From contig NZ_PQFZ01000017.1 of assembly GCF_002917105.1 (NCBI RefSeq), positions 62,001-126,000 of the forward strand: a DNA stretch of 64,000 bases, written 5' to 3'. The notes beneath the pieces were generated by a model. It ran no database searches, was not told the origin of the DNA, and worked only from the letters and a program-made list of their open reading frames with translations. Shown here in pieces: positions 8,139 to 17,700 of the stretch. This DNA comes from Allobosea psychrotolerans. Its GTDB lineage: Bacteria; Pseudomonadota; Alphaproteobacteria; Rhizobiales; Beijerinckiaceae. Made by a program: the position numbers and the translations under genes. Every line of letters starts with the position of its first letter. Position 1 is the first letter of the stretch.

Positions 8139-9092
8139 ATGCTGAGCTATCTCGCCAAGCGCATCCTCTATGTCCTGCCGGTCGCGTTCGGCGTCAGCCT
8201 GTTCTGCTTCCTGCTCGTGCATATCGCGCCCGGTGATCCGCTGACTGCGGTGCTGCCGCCTGACGCTTCGCAGGCGATGCAGGACGAGTTGCGCAAGATC
8301 TACGGCTTCGACCGGCCGCTGCCGATCCAGTTCGGCCTCTGGCTGCTGAAGGCGCTGCAGGGCGATCTCGGCACCTCGATCGCCACCGGCCGCCCGGTGG
8401 CGGCCGAGGTCTGGCGCGCGGTCGGCAACACGCTGCTGATCGCGGTGCTGGCGACGGTGATCGGCTTCCTGCTCGGCTCGTTCTTCGGCTTTGTCGCGGG
8501 CTATTTCCGCGGCTCCCTCCTCGACAAATTCGCCTCGATGCTGGCGGTGCTCGGCGTCTCCGTGCCGCATTACTGGCTCGGCATGGTGATGGTGATCGTG
8601 TTCTCGGTGCAGCTCGGCTGGTTGCCGCCGGGCGGGGCGGGGCCGGGCGGTTCGGCCGCCTGGATCTGGGATTGGGAGCATGTCAGCTACATGATCCTGC
8701 CAGCCATCACGATGTCGGTGATCCCGATGGGCATCATCGCCCGCACCGTGCGTGCGCTGGTCGCCGACATCCTGAACCAGGAGTTCGTCCCGGCGCTTCG
8801 CGCCAAGGGGTTGATGGATTTCGGCGTGTTCAAGCATGTCGTGAAGAATGCGGCTCCTACCGCGCTTGCCGTGATGGGGCTCCAGCTCGGCTATCTGCTC
8901 GGCGGCTCGATCCTGATCGAGACCGTGTTCTCCTGGCCGGGCACCGGATTCCTGCTCGGCAACGCGATCTTCCAGCGCGATCTGCCGTTGCTGCAAGGCA
9001 CGATCCTGGTGCTCGCGATGTTCTTCGTGGGCCTGAACCTGCTCGTCGACATCCTGCAAGGGCTGCTCGATCCGCGCGTGCGGAGGCGCTGA
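8139..9092 (+). CDS. ABC importer permease, DppB-like
   Basis: A 317-residue inner-membrane permease of the DppB/OppB type, one half of the channel for the solute delivered by the upstream binding protein. It begins with MLSYLAKRILYVLPVAFGVS (first transmembrane segment). A periplasmic loop carries the family's PGDP and YGFDRPL motifs, and about five further helices follow. The EAA-type cytoplasmic loop reads LRAKGLMDFGVFKHVVKNA. The ATG at 8139 matches the conserved N-terminus; a longer in-frame extension would run into the palindromic spacer. The stop is one base before the next ATG, so the two permeases are translationally coupled. Confidence 0.92.
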   Translation: MLSYLAKRILYVLPVAFGVSLFCFLLVHIAPGDPLTAVLPPDASQAMQDELRKIYGFDRPLPIQFGLWLLKALQGDLGTSIATGRPVAAEVWRAVGNTLLIAVLATVIGFLLGSFFGFVAGYFRGSLLDKFASMLAVLGVSVPHYWLGMVMVIVFSVQLGWLPPGGAGPGGSAAWIWDWEHVSYMILPAITMSVIPMGIIARTVRALVADILNQEFVPALRAKGLMDFGVFKHVVKNAAPTALAVMGLQLGYLLGGSILIETVFSWPGTGFLLGNAIFQRDLPLLQGTILVLAMFFVGLNLLVDILQGLLDPRVRRR

Positions 9093-9093
9093 G

Positions 9094-9984
9094 ATGACCA
9101 CGCTCACCGAGGCCGCCGCGCCCGTCGTCGCCCCGCTCGCCAAATCGCCGGGCTATTGGGCCGGTGTGTTCAGGCGCTTCAAGACCGACAAGGTCGCGGT
9201 CGGCGCCGGCATCGTCGTCCTGCTGATCATCCTGATGGCGATCTTCGCCGATTATATCGCGCCCGCCGATCCGACGCGCTCCTCGATGCTGCGGCGGCTG
9301 CGCCCGATCGGCACGCCGGGCTATCCGCTGGGCGCCGACGAGCTTGGCCGCGACATGCTCTCGCGCTTGATCTTCGGCGCCAGGCTCTCGCTCTTCATGG
9401 GCGTGGTGCCGGTCTTCATCGCCTTTGTCTTCGGCTCGCTGATCGGCGTCGCAGCCGGCTTCTTCGGCGGCAAGTTCAACACCATCACCATGCGCACGGT
9501 CGACGTGTTCTACGCCTTCCCCTCGGTGCTGCTGGCGATCGCGCTTTCGGGCGCCATGGGAGCCGGCATCGCCAATTCGCTGCTGTCGCTGACCATCGTC
9601 TTCATCCCGCCGATCGCGCGCATCGCCGAGAGCGTGACGACGCAGGTGCGCGGCATGGATTATGTCGAGGCCGCGCGCGCCAGCGGAGCCGGAGCCGGTA
9701 CGATCATCCGCGTGCATGTGCTCGGCAATGTGCTGGGGCCGATCTTCGTCTATGCGACCAGCCTGATCTCGGTCTCGATGATCCTGGCCTCGGGCCTCTC
9801 GTTCCTGGGGCTCGGCACCAAGCCGCCGACGCCGGAATGGGGGCTGATGCTGAACACGCTGCGCACCGCGATCTATGTCCAGCCCTGGGTGGCGGCCCTG
9901 CCGGGCGCGGCGATCTTCATCACCTCGATCTCGTTCAACCTGCTCTCGGACGGCTTGCGCTCGGCGATGGATGTGAAGGGCTGA
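9094..9984 (+). CDS. ABC importer permease, DppC-like
   Basis: A 296-residue inner-membrane permease of the DppC/OppC type, partner of the preceding gene. A cytoplasmic N-terminus ([12 protein letters not shown]) precedes the first helix ([20 protein letters not shown]). The family signature [20 protein letters not shown] is present, and the EAA loop reads [25 protein letters not shown] in part. The C-terminus ends [13 protein letters not shown], as is usual. It is separated from the upstream permease by one base and from the next ATPase gene by two, so it lies in the middle of the operon. Confidence 0.93.
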   Translation: MTTLTEAAAPVVAPLAKSPGYWAGVFRRFKTDKVAVGAGIVVLLIILMAIFADYIAPADPTRSSMLRRLRPIGTPGYPLGADELGRDMLSRLIFGARLSLFMGVVPVFIAFVFGSLIGVAAGFFGGKFNTITMRTVDVFYAFPSVLLAIALSGAMGAGIANSLLSLTIVFIPPIARIAESVTTQVRGMDYVEAARASGAGAGTIIRVHVLGNVLGPIFVYATSLISVSMILASGLSFLGLGTKPPTPEWGLMLNTLRTAIYVQPWVAALPGAAIFITSISFNLLSDGLRSAMDVKG

Positions 9985-9986
9985 TC

Positions 9987-11024
9987 ATGGCTGAGACCCC
10001 GACCCTGGACGAACGCGACCGCGGCGGCGCCGGAACCCCGCTGCTCGAGGCGCGCACCCTGACCAAGCATTTCCCGCTCGGCGGCGGCGCGGTGGTGCGC
10101 GCGGTCGATGGCGTCGATTTCGCCGTGCTCAAGGGCGAGACGCTCGGCGTCGTCGGCGAATCCGGCTGCGGCAAATCGACGACGGCGCGCGTCGTGATGC
10201 AGCTCATTGCGCAGGACAAGGGCGAGATGCTGTTCGACGGCGAGATCGTCGGCGGGCTCTCGCTCAGCCTGAAGGAATATCGTCGCCAGGCCCAGATGGT
10301 CTTCCAGGACAGCTACGCCTCGCTCAATCCGCGCCTGACCATCGAGGATTCGATCGCCTTCGGGCCGACGGTGCATGGCGTCTCGAAGCAGGCCGCGATC
10401 CTGCGCGCCCGCGATCTCCTGCTGCGCGTCGGGCTCGATCCCGCTCGCTTTGCCGCGCGCTACCCTCATGAGCTCTCCGGCGGGCAACGCCAGCGCGTCA
10501 ACATCGCGCGCGCGCTCGCATTGGGCCCGCGCCTCGTCATCCTCGACGAAGCGGTCTCGGCGCTCGACAAATCGGTCGAGGCGCAGGTGTTGAACCTGTT
10601 GATGGATCTGCGCCAGGAGTTCGGCCTGACCTACATCTTCATCTCGCACGACCTCAACGTCGTTCGCTTCATCAGTGACCGCGTCATGGTGATGTATCTT
10701 GGCGAGGTGGTCGAGATCGGCCCGGTCGATGAGCTCTATGACGATCCGCGCCACCCCTATACCCGCGCATTGCTCTCGGCGATGCCCTCGATGGATCCGG
10801 ACAACCGCACGATGGAGGCGCCGCTCGCCGGCGATCCGCCCAACCCGATCAATCCGCCCGAGGGCTGCCGCTTCCATCCGCGCTGCCCGCAGGCCCAGAC
10901 CGTCTGCGCCAAGGTCAAGCCCGTGCTCGCGACAGCGGGCGAGGGCGCGCGCCAGGTCGCCTGCCATATGGAGGTCGCCGGCTCCGGCCATAGCCGCGCG
11001 CCCAAGCTGGAGGAGGCTGCGTGA
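9987..11024 (+). CDS. ABC importer ATPase, DppF/OppF-like
   Basis: A 345-residue nucleotide-binding subunit that powers the importer from the cytoplasmic face. The Walker A motif GESGCGKST is at residues 57-65 and the signature LSGGQRQR at about 162. Walker B is [12 protein letters not shown], with Ala where many homologues have Pro after the catalytic Glu. The switch His is in IFISHDL. The C-terminal oligopeptide-transporter extension has the Cys-containing [11 protein letters not shown] pattern. The ATG at 9987 lies two bases after the permease stop. The stop overlaps the GTG start of the next ATPase gene (GTGA), so the two ATPases are probably made in equal amounts. Confidence 0.93.
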   Translation: MAETPTLDERDRGGAGTPLLEARTLTKHFPLGGGAVVRAVDGVDFAVLKGETLGVVGESGCGKSTTARVVMQLIAQDKGEMLFDGEIVGGLSLSLKEYRRQAQMVFQDSYASLNPRLTIEDSIAFGPTVHGVSKQAAILRARDLLLRVGLDPARFAARYPHELSGGQRQRVNIARALALGPRLVILDEAVSALDKSVEAQVLNLLMDLRQEFGLTYIFISHDLNVVRFISDRVMVMYLGEVVEIGPVDELYDDPRHPYTRALLSAMPSMDPDNRTMEAPLAGDPPNPINPPEGCRFHPRCPQAQTVCAKVKPVLATAGEGARQVACHMEVAGSGHSRAPKLEEAA

Positions 11025-12016
11025 CCGCCCCGCTCGTCGCCCAGCCTCTCGTCGCTATCGAGAACCTCACCGTCCGCTTCCGTGGCGCGCAGAACGTCCA
11101 TGCCGTCAACGGCGTCTCCTTGACGCTGGAGCCCGGCAAGGTGCTCGGCATCCTCGGCGAATCCGGCTCGGGCAAGAGCGTCACGCTGAAGACGCTGCTG
11201 CGGCTCCTGCCCGAGAGCCGCACCGATATCGGCGGCACTGTCCAGGTCGATGGTCGCGATGTGCTGGCGCTGAACCCGCAGGACCTCTCCGATTATCGCG
11301 GCGCCGTCACCTCGATGATCTTCCAGGACCCGATGCTGGCGCTGGACCCGGTCTATACGATCGGTGAGCAGATCGCCGAGGCGATCGTCCGGCATGAGAA
11401 GATCGGAAGGAAAGCCGCGATGGCGCGCGCGCTCGAACTGCTCGAGCTCGTCCGCATTCCCTCGCCGGAGCGGCGGCTCAAGGCCTATCCGCATGAGATG
11501 TCGGGCGGCATGCGCCAGCGCGCCATGATCGCGCTCGCACTCGCCGCGCGTCCCAAGCTGCTGCTGGCCGACGAGCCGACGACGGCGCTCGACGCCACCG
11601 TGCAGATCCAGATCCTGCTGCTGCTGCGCCAGCTCCAGCGCGACCTCGGCATGGGCGTGATCTTCGTCACCCACGATATCGGCGTCGCGGTCGAGATCTC
11701 GGACCGGCTCGCGGTGATGTATGCCGGTCAGATCGTCGAGACCGGCACGGTGCGTGAACTGCTCCGCGATCCGCAGCACCCCTATACCAAGGGCTTGCTC
11801 GCGGCGAATTTGCACGGCGCCAGGAAGGGCGAGCGGCTGGAGGCTATCCCCGGCGCGCCGCCGGCCCTGAACGAGCCGCCGGCCTCCTGCTCCTTCGCGC
11901 CGCGCTGCAAACACGCCCAGGAGCGTTGCCGCGCCGCCTTGCCGCCGGTCGTGACGCTGGGCGAGGGGCGCCTGGTGCGTTGTGTCCTGGCCGAGGACGC
12001 GCTGGCTCCGGCCTGA
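11021..12016 (+). CDS. ABC importer ATPase, DppD/OppD-like
   Basis: A 331-residue second nucleotide-binding subunit of the importer. Walker A GESGSGKS is at about residue 46, the signature is MSGGMRQRAMIA, Walker B is LLLADEPTTALD and the switch region is FVTHDIG. The C-terminal HPYTKGLLAANLHG and CSFAPRCKHA elements are typical of OppD/DppD. The GTG start overlaps the previous stop by four bases. It is the last gene of the operon. A GC-rich stem (12021-12044) lies between its stop and the convergent SapC-family gene. Confidence 0.92.
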   Translation: MTAPLVAQPLVAIENLTVRFRGAQNVHAVNGVSLTLEPGKVLGILGESGSGKSVTLKTLLRLLPESRTDIGGTVQVDGRDVLALNPQDLSDYRGAVTSMIFQDPMLALDPVYTIGEQIAEAIVRHEKIGRKAAMARALELLELVRIPSPERRLKAYPHEMSGGMRQRAMIALALAARPKLLLADEPTTALDATVQIQILLLLRQLQRDLGMGVIFVTHDIGVAVEISDRLAVMYAGQIVETGTVRELLRDPQHPYTKGLLAANLHGARKGERLEAIPGAPPALNEPPASCSFAPRCKHAQERCRAALPPVVTLGEGRLVRCVLAEDALAPA

Positions 12017-12020
12017 CGCG

Positions 12021-12044
12021 CGCGGCGGTCAGGCGGCCGCCGCG
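12021..12044. terminator. Hairpin between two convergent genes
   Basis: The inverted repeat CGCGGCGG (12021-12028) / CCGCCGCG (12037-12044) has an 8-base loop that contains the stop codon of the minus-strand SapC-family gene. It follows the ATPase stop on the plus strand by four bases. No clear T-tract is present on either side, so it may be a bidirectional mRNA-end structure rather than a standard Rho-independent terminator. Confidence 0.4.
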
Positions 12045-12769
12045 GCTGTGGCGCGAGCACCGGCGCGGTCGCCGAGCGCGCCGAAATTCCCCAGGCTGAT
12101 CAGATGGGCGTAGATCGGCGCGAGATAGCCCTTGCGGCGCAGATCGGCCAGAACATCGTCGGGCAAGGCATTGAAGCGCTCCTCGCTGATGGCGAGGAAG
12201 CCGCTGAAGCTCGAACTCAGGCCTGTGGGCGAGCGGATATCGATATTGACCGTCTGGAACAGGTCGAGCGCTTTCAGCTCGGCAGTGAAGACGCCTGTCG
12301 CCTTGGCCGCATCGGCATATTCCCCGACGAAGGTGACGGCGCGCTGCAGCATTTCGCTGGGCTCGCCGGCCTCGCTGAAAAGGCGCTCGCCGGCCTGGTC
12401 CTGCAGCCCGGCATAGCCGCCATCGAGGCAGATCACCTGCTGCTCCTGCGAAACCTCGCCGCCGATGAACGGGTAGCGGCGCAGATAGGCCGGCGCATGC
12501 ACGCCGTTCCAGCGCCCGCTGGCCTCGACGAAATCATTCTCGCCGCTGCGCATCCCGACCATGAACAAGGGCGAGACGCTGCCGGCCTCTTCCAGGAACA
12601 GGATCGGCATGTCGCGGCAGCCGAGCACGAACTCCGCCATCAACGCCGGCACGACATGGCTGCCGGCCGCGAAGGCGTAACCCCGCTCTGCCGGAGCGAT
12701 CCGCGCATCGCGGTGGATGTTGCGATCGAGTACGACGATGCTCGTATAGAAGAGGGGCAATGGCGCCAT
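12029..12769 (-). CDS. SapC family protein
   Basis: A 246-residue protein with the SapC-family (PF07277) pattern: VVPALMAEFVLGCRDMPILF, then a GMRSGENDFV segment, RWNGVHAPAYLRRYPF and a C-terminal YAHLISLGNF. Despite the name, the family is soluble and is not the Sap ABC permease. It is common in proteobacteria and its biochemical role is undefined. No signal peptide or transmembrane helix is seen, and the C-terminus ends in an Ala-rich tail. It is convergent with the peptide-type importer and appears to be monocistronic, with no functional link visible to its neighbours. The start ATG at 12769 gives the complete family N-terminus. Confidence 0.8.
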   Translation of the reverse strand: MAPLPLFYTSIVVLDRNIHRDARIAPAERGYAFAAGSHVVPALMAEFVLGCRDMPILFLEEAGSVSPLFMVGMRSGENDFVEASGRWNGVHAPAYLRRYPFIGGEVSQEQQVICLDGGYAGLQDQAGERLFSEAGEPSEMLQRAVTFVGEYADAAKATGVFTAELKALDLFQTVNIDIRSPTGLSSSFSGFLAISEERFNALPDDVLADLRRKGYLAPIYAHLISLGNFGALGDRAGARATAAAAA

Positions 12770-12850
12770 GGTGCTCTTATCCTGGAGAGACGGGACGGGT
12801 TCTCGTGATGGCCTTGGAGCGTTTCGCCGTCACGATCTAAGCTATTGATT

Positions 12851-13116
12851 TAGAGGCTGTTATGAACCATGGGGCCGATGTGATGAGGTCAAAACGGCGG
12901 AGATGGGAGGAGCATTGCGCAGGCGATACCATGGGTATCGGCAAGCGATGCGACGCTGCAGCTCCGCCGTTTTCACCTCACCCGCAGGGCGCGGCGCTTT
13001 TGCGCGACTGCGGCGTCGTTCTTCGTAGCAAACCGGAAGGTTTGCGTCCTCGAACTCCTGGCATTCGCGCAAAATCGCCAGCGTCAAATCGACCCCATGG
13101 TTCACAACAGCCTCTA
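12851..13116. mobile_element. MITE-like element with 28-bp terminal inverted repeats
   Basis: The 28-base ends (12851-12878 and 13089-13116) are inverted copies with two mismatches. The outer part reads TAGAGGCTGTT(A/G)TGAACC, and TA at both outer ends could be a target duplication. Nested inverted repeats fill the interior: TGAGGT(C/G)AAAACGGCGGAG against its complement, CGATACC/GGTATCG, GGCG(C/A)TTTTGCGCGA against its complement, and GCAAACC-ggaa-GGTTTGC. No transposase gene fits in about 266 bases. This is the architecture of a non-autonomous element of the IS630/Tc1 or IS427 type. It fills most of the 344-base gap between the SapC-family gene and tpsB, ending at the tpsB stop codon. Confidence 0.65.
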
Positions 13117-14775
13117 GATGTTTTTTCGCAAGGTTAGTCGGAAATAGAGCTCGTGATCGCGCTGCGCCACCGAGACCCGCTCGAGCGGGCGCGCGATGCC
13201 GCCTTCCAGCGTCGCCCAATCGGTCGGCCGCCAGGCGAGACCGGCGCCGACGGAGGTCGCGCGCATGCTCGCAGGCACTGTCCCATAGGTGATGCCGTGA
13301 TCGAGGAAGACGAAGGCGTCCAGCGTCTTCAGCGGCTCGGGCAGCACGTAATGCAGCTCAGCCTGGCCGTAAAACCCTGAGTCGCCGAAGGCGGCGCCGA
13401 TCGGGTAGCCGCGCACCGTAGTCGGGCCGCCGATCTGGAAGATCTGGTCGCCGGGAAGCTGCTTGTCATTCGTGTATTGCCACGCGCCGATGAGCGAGGC
13501 GTAGATATCGTCGTTCAGGCGCAGGATCGTCGAGGTGTTGCCGGTCCAGAGCGTCAGATTGCGCTTGGCCTGGCCGATCTTGTCTTCAAAATCGACCCGG
13601 GAGAGCGTCGGGGAAGTCGTGTGCATGAAGCCCGGCAGCGTCACGGTGAGCGAAAGGCCGCCGGACGCCTTGGTGTTGCTGCTATGCGCCGTCGTGATGT
13701 CGATCTGCTTGCTGCTGCTGATTCCGCTGCCGATGCTCGCGACGGCCTGCAACAGCACCGCATCGGTTGCGAAAATGGGCTGTGAGAGGTTGAGCGCACG
13801 GCTTTCCGAGATGCCCTCGGGCCGCAGCTCCTTGATCGCTCCGGTGACGATATGGAAGGCCGAGCGCGTATAGCTCATGCTCAGCCGCGTGCCGAAGGGC
13901 GAGATCGGAATGCTGTAGCTGCCGCTTCCAAGGATGCTGCCGCGCGAACGCGAACCGTAGAAGACCAGCCTGTCATCGAGGCCGAGCAGGCCGTGATGCT
14001 TCAGGAACAGCACGCCTTGATAGCGGCCGGTCGATTTCACCGCCTGGTTGTCATAGGAGATCTGGGCGAGGTTGCGCGGCGGCTCGGTCGCCGCCAATTC
14101 GATATCGGTCAGGCCGAACTCGCCGCCGGCCCGCAGCTGAGCCCGCAACTGGACCTCGTTGAGGCGGTTGAAGATCGAGACCTGGCGGTTCAACGTCGGC
14201 GTATCGACCACGCTCTGCGGAATGGTGGATATCTGCGACTGGAGATACCACGGCCAGGTCTGAACCGCGCCGGTGACGCTGACCTTGCCGACGCGGCCCT
14301 CGATCAGCCCGATCTTGAGCACGCCGCCGTCGAGCTTCTGCGGCGGCAGGATGGCGCTGGCGGTGACCTGCCCCTTCTCGGCGTAGAGATCGTTGACCTC
14401 CTGGACGAGCTTCCCGATCTCGGCCAGGTCGACCTTGCGGCCGAGATAGCGGGCGCGCAGCGCATCGAGCTCCGCCGCGCTCAGGAAGGCGGATTTGTCG
14501 AAGTCGATGCGCTTCAGGACGATCGTCGTCCCGCCCGCGGGAAAGCTCAGCTTCGGCAGGGGCGGCGGCGCCACGACGCCGGGACCGCTCTGGCGCGGCG
14601 GGGCGGTCTGGCGTTCGATCTCCAGGCGCTGGCGCTCGGCTTCGGTCTCGATCGTGCGGGGCACGATTTGCGCCAATGCAAAGCTGGGAAGCCCCAATCC
14701 AAGCAGGGCGGCCAGGAGCGGAGCGAAAGCGCGGCCGGCTTCGTGCCGGCGCTGCCCGCAAGGATGTCGCGTCAA
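13114..14775 (-). CDS. TpsB outer-membrane transporter (ShlB/FhaC/HecB family)
   Basis: A 553-residue two-partner secretion pore that would export the giant adhesin encoded just upstream. An N-terminal signal peptide (hydrophobic LLAALLGLGLPSFALA, cleavage before QIVPRT) precedes a periplasmic linker. A POTRA-type region follows at about residues 70-170 (IVLKRIDFDKSAFLSAAELD and VNDLYAEKGQVTASAILPP). A beta-barrel domain ends the protein. The conserved loop-6 motif appears as TTVRGYPIGAAFG near residue 454, with GFYGQAELHYVLP after it. The only start that preserves the signal peptide is TTG at 14775, which overlaps the adhesin stop as TTGA, a sign of translational coupling. The 3' end abuts the MITE-like element. 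Confidence 0.9.
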   Translation of the reverse strand: MTRHPCGQRRHEAGRAFAPLLAALLGLGLPSFALAQIVPRTIETEAERQRLEIERQTAPPRQSGPGVVAPPPLPKLSFPAGGTTIVLKRIDFDKSAFLSAAELDALRARYLGRKVDLAEIGKLVQEVNDLYAEKGQVTASAILPPQKLDGGVLKIGLIEGRVGKVSVTGAVQTWPWYLQSQISTIPQSVVDTPTLNRQVSIFNRLNEVQLRAQLRAGGEFGLTDIELAATEPPRNLAQISYDNQAVKSTGRYQGVLFLKHHGLLGLDDRLVFYGSRSRGSILGSGSYSIPISPFGTRLSMSYTRSAFHIVTGAIKELRPEGISESRALNLSQPIFATDAVLLQAVASIGSGISSSKQIDITTAHSSNTKASGGLSLTVTLPGFMHTTSPTLSRVDFEDKIGQAKRNLTLWTGNTSTILRLNDDIYASLIGAWQYTNDKQLPGDQIFQIGGPTTVRGYPIGAAFGDSGFYGQAELHYVLPEPLKTLDAFVFLDHGITYGTVPASMRATSVGAGLAWRPTDWATLEGGIARPLERVSVAQRDHELYFRLTLRKNI

Positions 14776-17700
14776 GGCTGGGCCCCGCCGCTTCCGAACT
14801 GGCCGAGATTCACCCGCGGACCACTCGCTCCACTGACGCTGGCGGTCGTCTCGGGATCGGTGCTGCGCCAGCGGCCGTCAGCGCCCAAGGCGAAGCCGCG
14901 CGCGATGTCGCCGAAGCTCGGTCCCGTCGGCGCGACGACGCTGAGCCGCGCCATGTCACGCACAAGCGAGACGCCATCCGCAGTATCGACATTGGCGATA
15001 TTGCCGTCGAAGCGCACGACATAGGCGTTCGAAGACAATTGGTTGCCGTTGACCGAGATGAAAAAGGTCCGGTCCTTCTGGTAAAGCTGCACATCGAAAC
15101 CGCGGACCGGCGCGATGCTGCGGTTATTGGCCAGGACGGTCATTCCGGGTGTGGTCAAGCGCAGAGCTCCCGGAACGAAATTGGCGGCGAGATCGAAGCG
15201 GCTGGCGCTCGTCGTTATGACCGCATCCGTAACCTCTATCCGGTTGGCGCGGAAGCGCAATGCGTCGATCGAAAGGGTGGCGGACCTCGCCGTGCGCTCG
15301 CGCAAGCCGGCGATATCGAGCACGAGCGGAGCGCCTGAGCCGCCGGGCAATTGCACGATGCTGGAAGCGATGTCCGTGCCCAGGATGGTGATGCTGTCGC
15401 CCGCACCGAAGCGGCCGAGGCGGACATCGTCGGGCGCGGAGAATTCCGCGTTGCGCGCCGCGCCGACGCCGAGCCGGATCGAACCGCTGCCGCCGAGGCC
15501 TGCCCGCGCGAGGAGGGCATCGGTGGCGACGATGGTGTCGCCGTCGATATCGCCGGCGCTGGCGAGGCTGGCGGAGCGGCCGGCATCGAGCGTGCCGAAC
15601 CTGATCGTCTGCCCGGCGATGGCGATATCCTCACCCGCCTGCGCGGTCGTGATGGTGACGCCGCCGCGGGTCGAGTTCAGCAGGAGCGACCGGCCTGCCG
15701 CCAGGCTTTCAAGACGCAAGGCCTCTGCGGCCGTGAGCGCGACGTCGTCGTGAGCGACAAGCGTCTGGATATCGATGCCCGCGCCCGAGGAGGTGGCGGC
15801 GATGGAGCCGGCGCTGCGTGCAGTACCGACGGTGATGGCGCCGGGCGCCTGCAGCAGGAGCGCACCGGAGGCATCGAGCGTTCCGGCACGGATCGTGCCG
15901 AATTCGGATGCGACGGAGAGATCGCCCGATTGCGTCAGCACGCTGCCGAGCGTGACGGCGCCGCGGCCGTTCAGGTTCGCGCTTTCGCCCGCCGCTAGCG
16001 CGGCGAGGGCGATGACATCGCCGGAGATGGCAGTTCCGCCGCCGCTGCGCAGCTCGGTGATCGTCGCGGTCCTGGCCGCCACGAGATCGGCACGGCCGTT
16101 CGCGCGCAGGGTCTGCGCGGTGATGCCGTCTGCCGTCGAGCGCAGCGACAGGTTGCCCGAGCTCGTCACGCTGGTGAGCGTCAGCATGTTCGCGGCGGTG
16201 AGCGTGGCGTCGCCGCCGGTCGCAAGCGTGCCGATCGTCAACCCGGCGCGCGTCGAAGCGCTCGTGCCGCTTCCGCTGCTCGCCGTCTCCACGATGATCG
16301 CGCCGGCCGCATCGAGCGTGATCGCGCCTGCCGCCTCCAGCGAGGTCGCCGTGATGCCGGCGTTGAGCGATGTCGCGACGATATCGCCCGCCCGCGTGGT
16401 GAGCCTGCCCAGGCTGATCGCGCCAGCGGCCGAGAGCTCGGCGGTGTCGCCTGTCGTCGCGGTCGCGAGGTCTATCGTCGCATTCCGCGAAGAGAGCGTG
16501 GCTGCGCCGCCGCTGTTGAGGTTTGAGAGCCTGAGCGCGCCAGCTGCATCCAGATGCGTGACGCCGCCGCTGGTCAGCGAGCCGATGTCCAGGGAGCCGA
16601 GCTGGGTCGTGGCCGTGGCGTCGCCGCCGCTCGTGACCGTGTCGATGTGCAGCGTGGCGGCGCTCAGGATTGTCGAGCCGAAGACCTGGATGGTCGTGGC
16701 GGTCAGGCGGCCGCCTGTCGATGTCGCGAGCAGGTCTCCCGCCGTCGTGGTTGCCGTGCCCAGCGCGATGGCGCCGGCGGCCTGCAGGGTCGCGGTCGCG
16801 CCTGCATCCAGCGTCGCGATCGTCAGCTTGCCCGTTGTCGAATGGAGGCTGGCCTGGTCGTGGCTTGTCAGCGTCGTCCCGGAAATGTCGCCGAAGGCGG
16901 CCAGTTCGAGTCCGGCCGCCGAAATCAGCGTCGTGGCCGAGATGCTGGCATGGCTCGATGTGACGCGGATCGCGCCGCTGCTCGTCTCGACTCGGCCCAG
17001 CGTGACCGCATCATGCGCCGCGAGTGCGGCTTCGCCTGCAGCCGTGAGCGTGGTGAGGTCGAGCGTGCTGCCCGAGGAGGTCGCGTTCGTGTCGCTGCCG
17101 CTCGTCAGCGTCTCGACGCTGATCGCGCCTGGAGCACTGAGGGTGGCTGCTCCGGCCGCGGCCAGCCTGGTCGCGGTGATGCCGGCACTGGTCGAGGACA
17201 CGGCAAGATCGCCGGCAGTCGTCCGCACTGTTCCCAGCGTGACGGCCGTCGCGCCGCCGAGCGTCGCTGTGCCTCCCGATGTCACGGCCGCAAGGTCGAG
17301 CGATCCGGCCGACGAAGTGACGGAGGCCGTGCCGCCGGCGGTCAGCGACGTCGTGATCGAGATCGGCCCAGTGGCGGTCAGCGCCGCGTTTCGAGCCACC
17401 GCGAGCGTGGCGGCCGTGATCCCGGCCGTGGTCGAGGAGACTGAAAGGTCGCCACTGGTGGTCTGAGCGGAGCCAAGGGTGACAGCGCGGAAGGCGGTGA
17501 GCGAAGTCGTTCCGCCGGCCGTGAGCGTGGTGATCCCGAGTGTCCCGCCCGAAGAGGTCGCACTCGTGCCGTTGCCGCCGGTCAGTGTCGTGACGCTGAT
17601 CGCATCTGGGGCGGTGAGTGTCGCCGCACCAGCCACATCCAGCGTGGTCGCGGCGATGCTGCCGCTGGTCGAGGCGACGGACAGGTCGCCGGCTGTCGTC

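Noticed and set aside
12860-13219. A 119-residue minus-strand open frame across the MITE-like element and the end of tpsB.
   Set aside because: It runs through terminal repeats and hairpins and overlaps tpsB in another frame, with no family match I know. It is probably non-coding, though a repeat-encoded peptide cannot be fully excluded.
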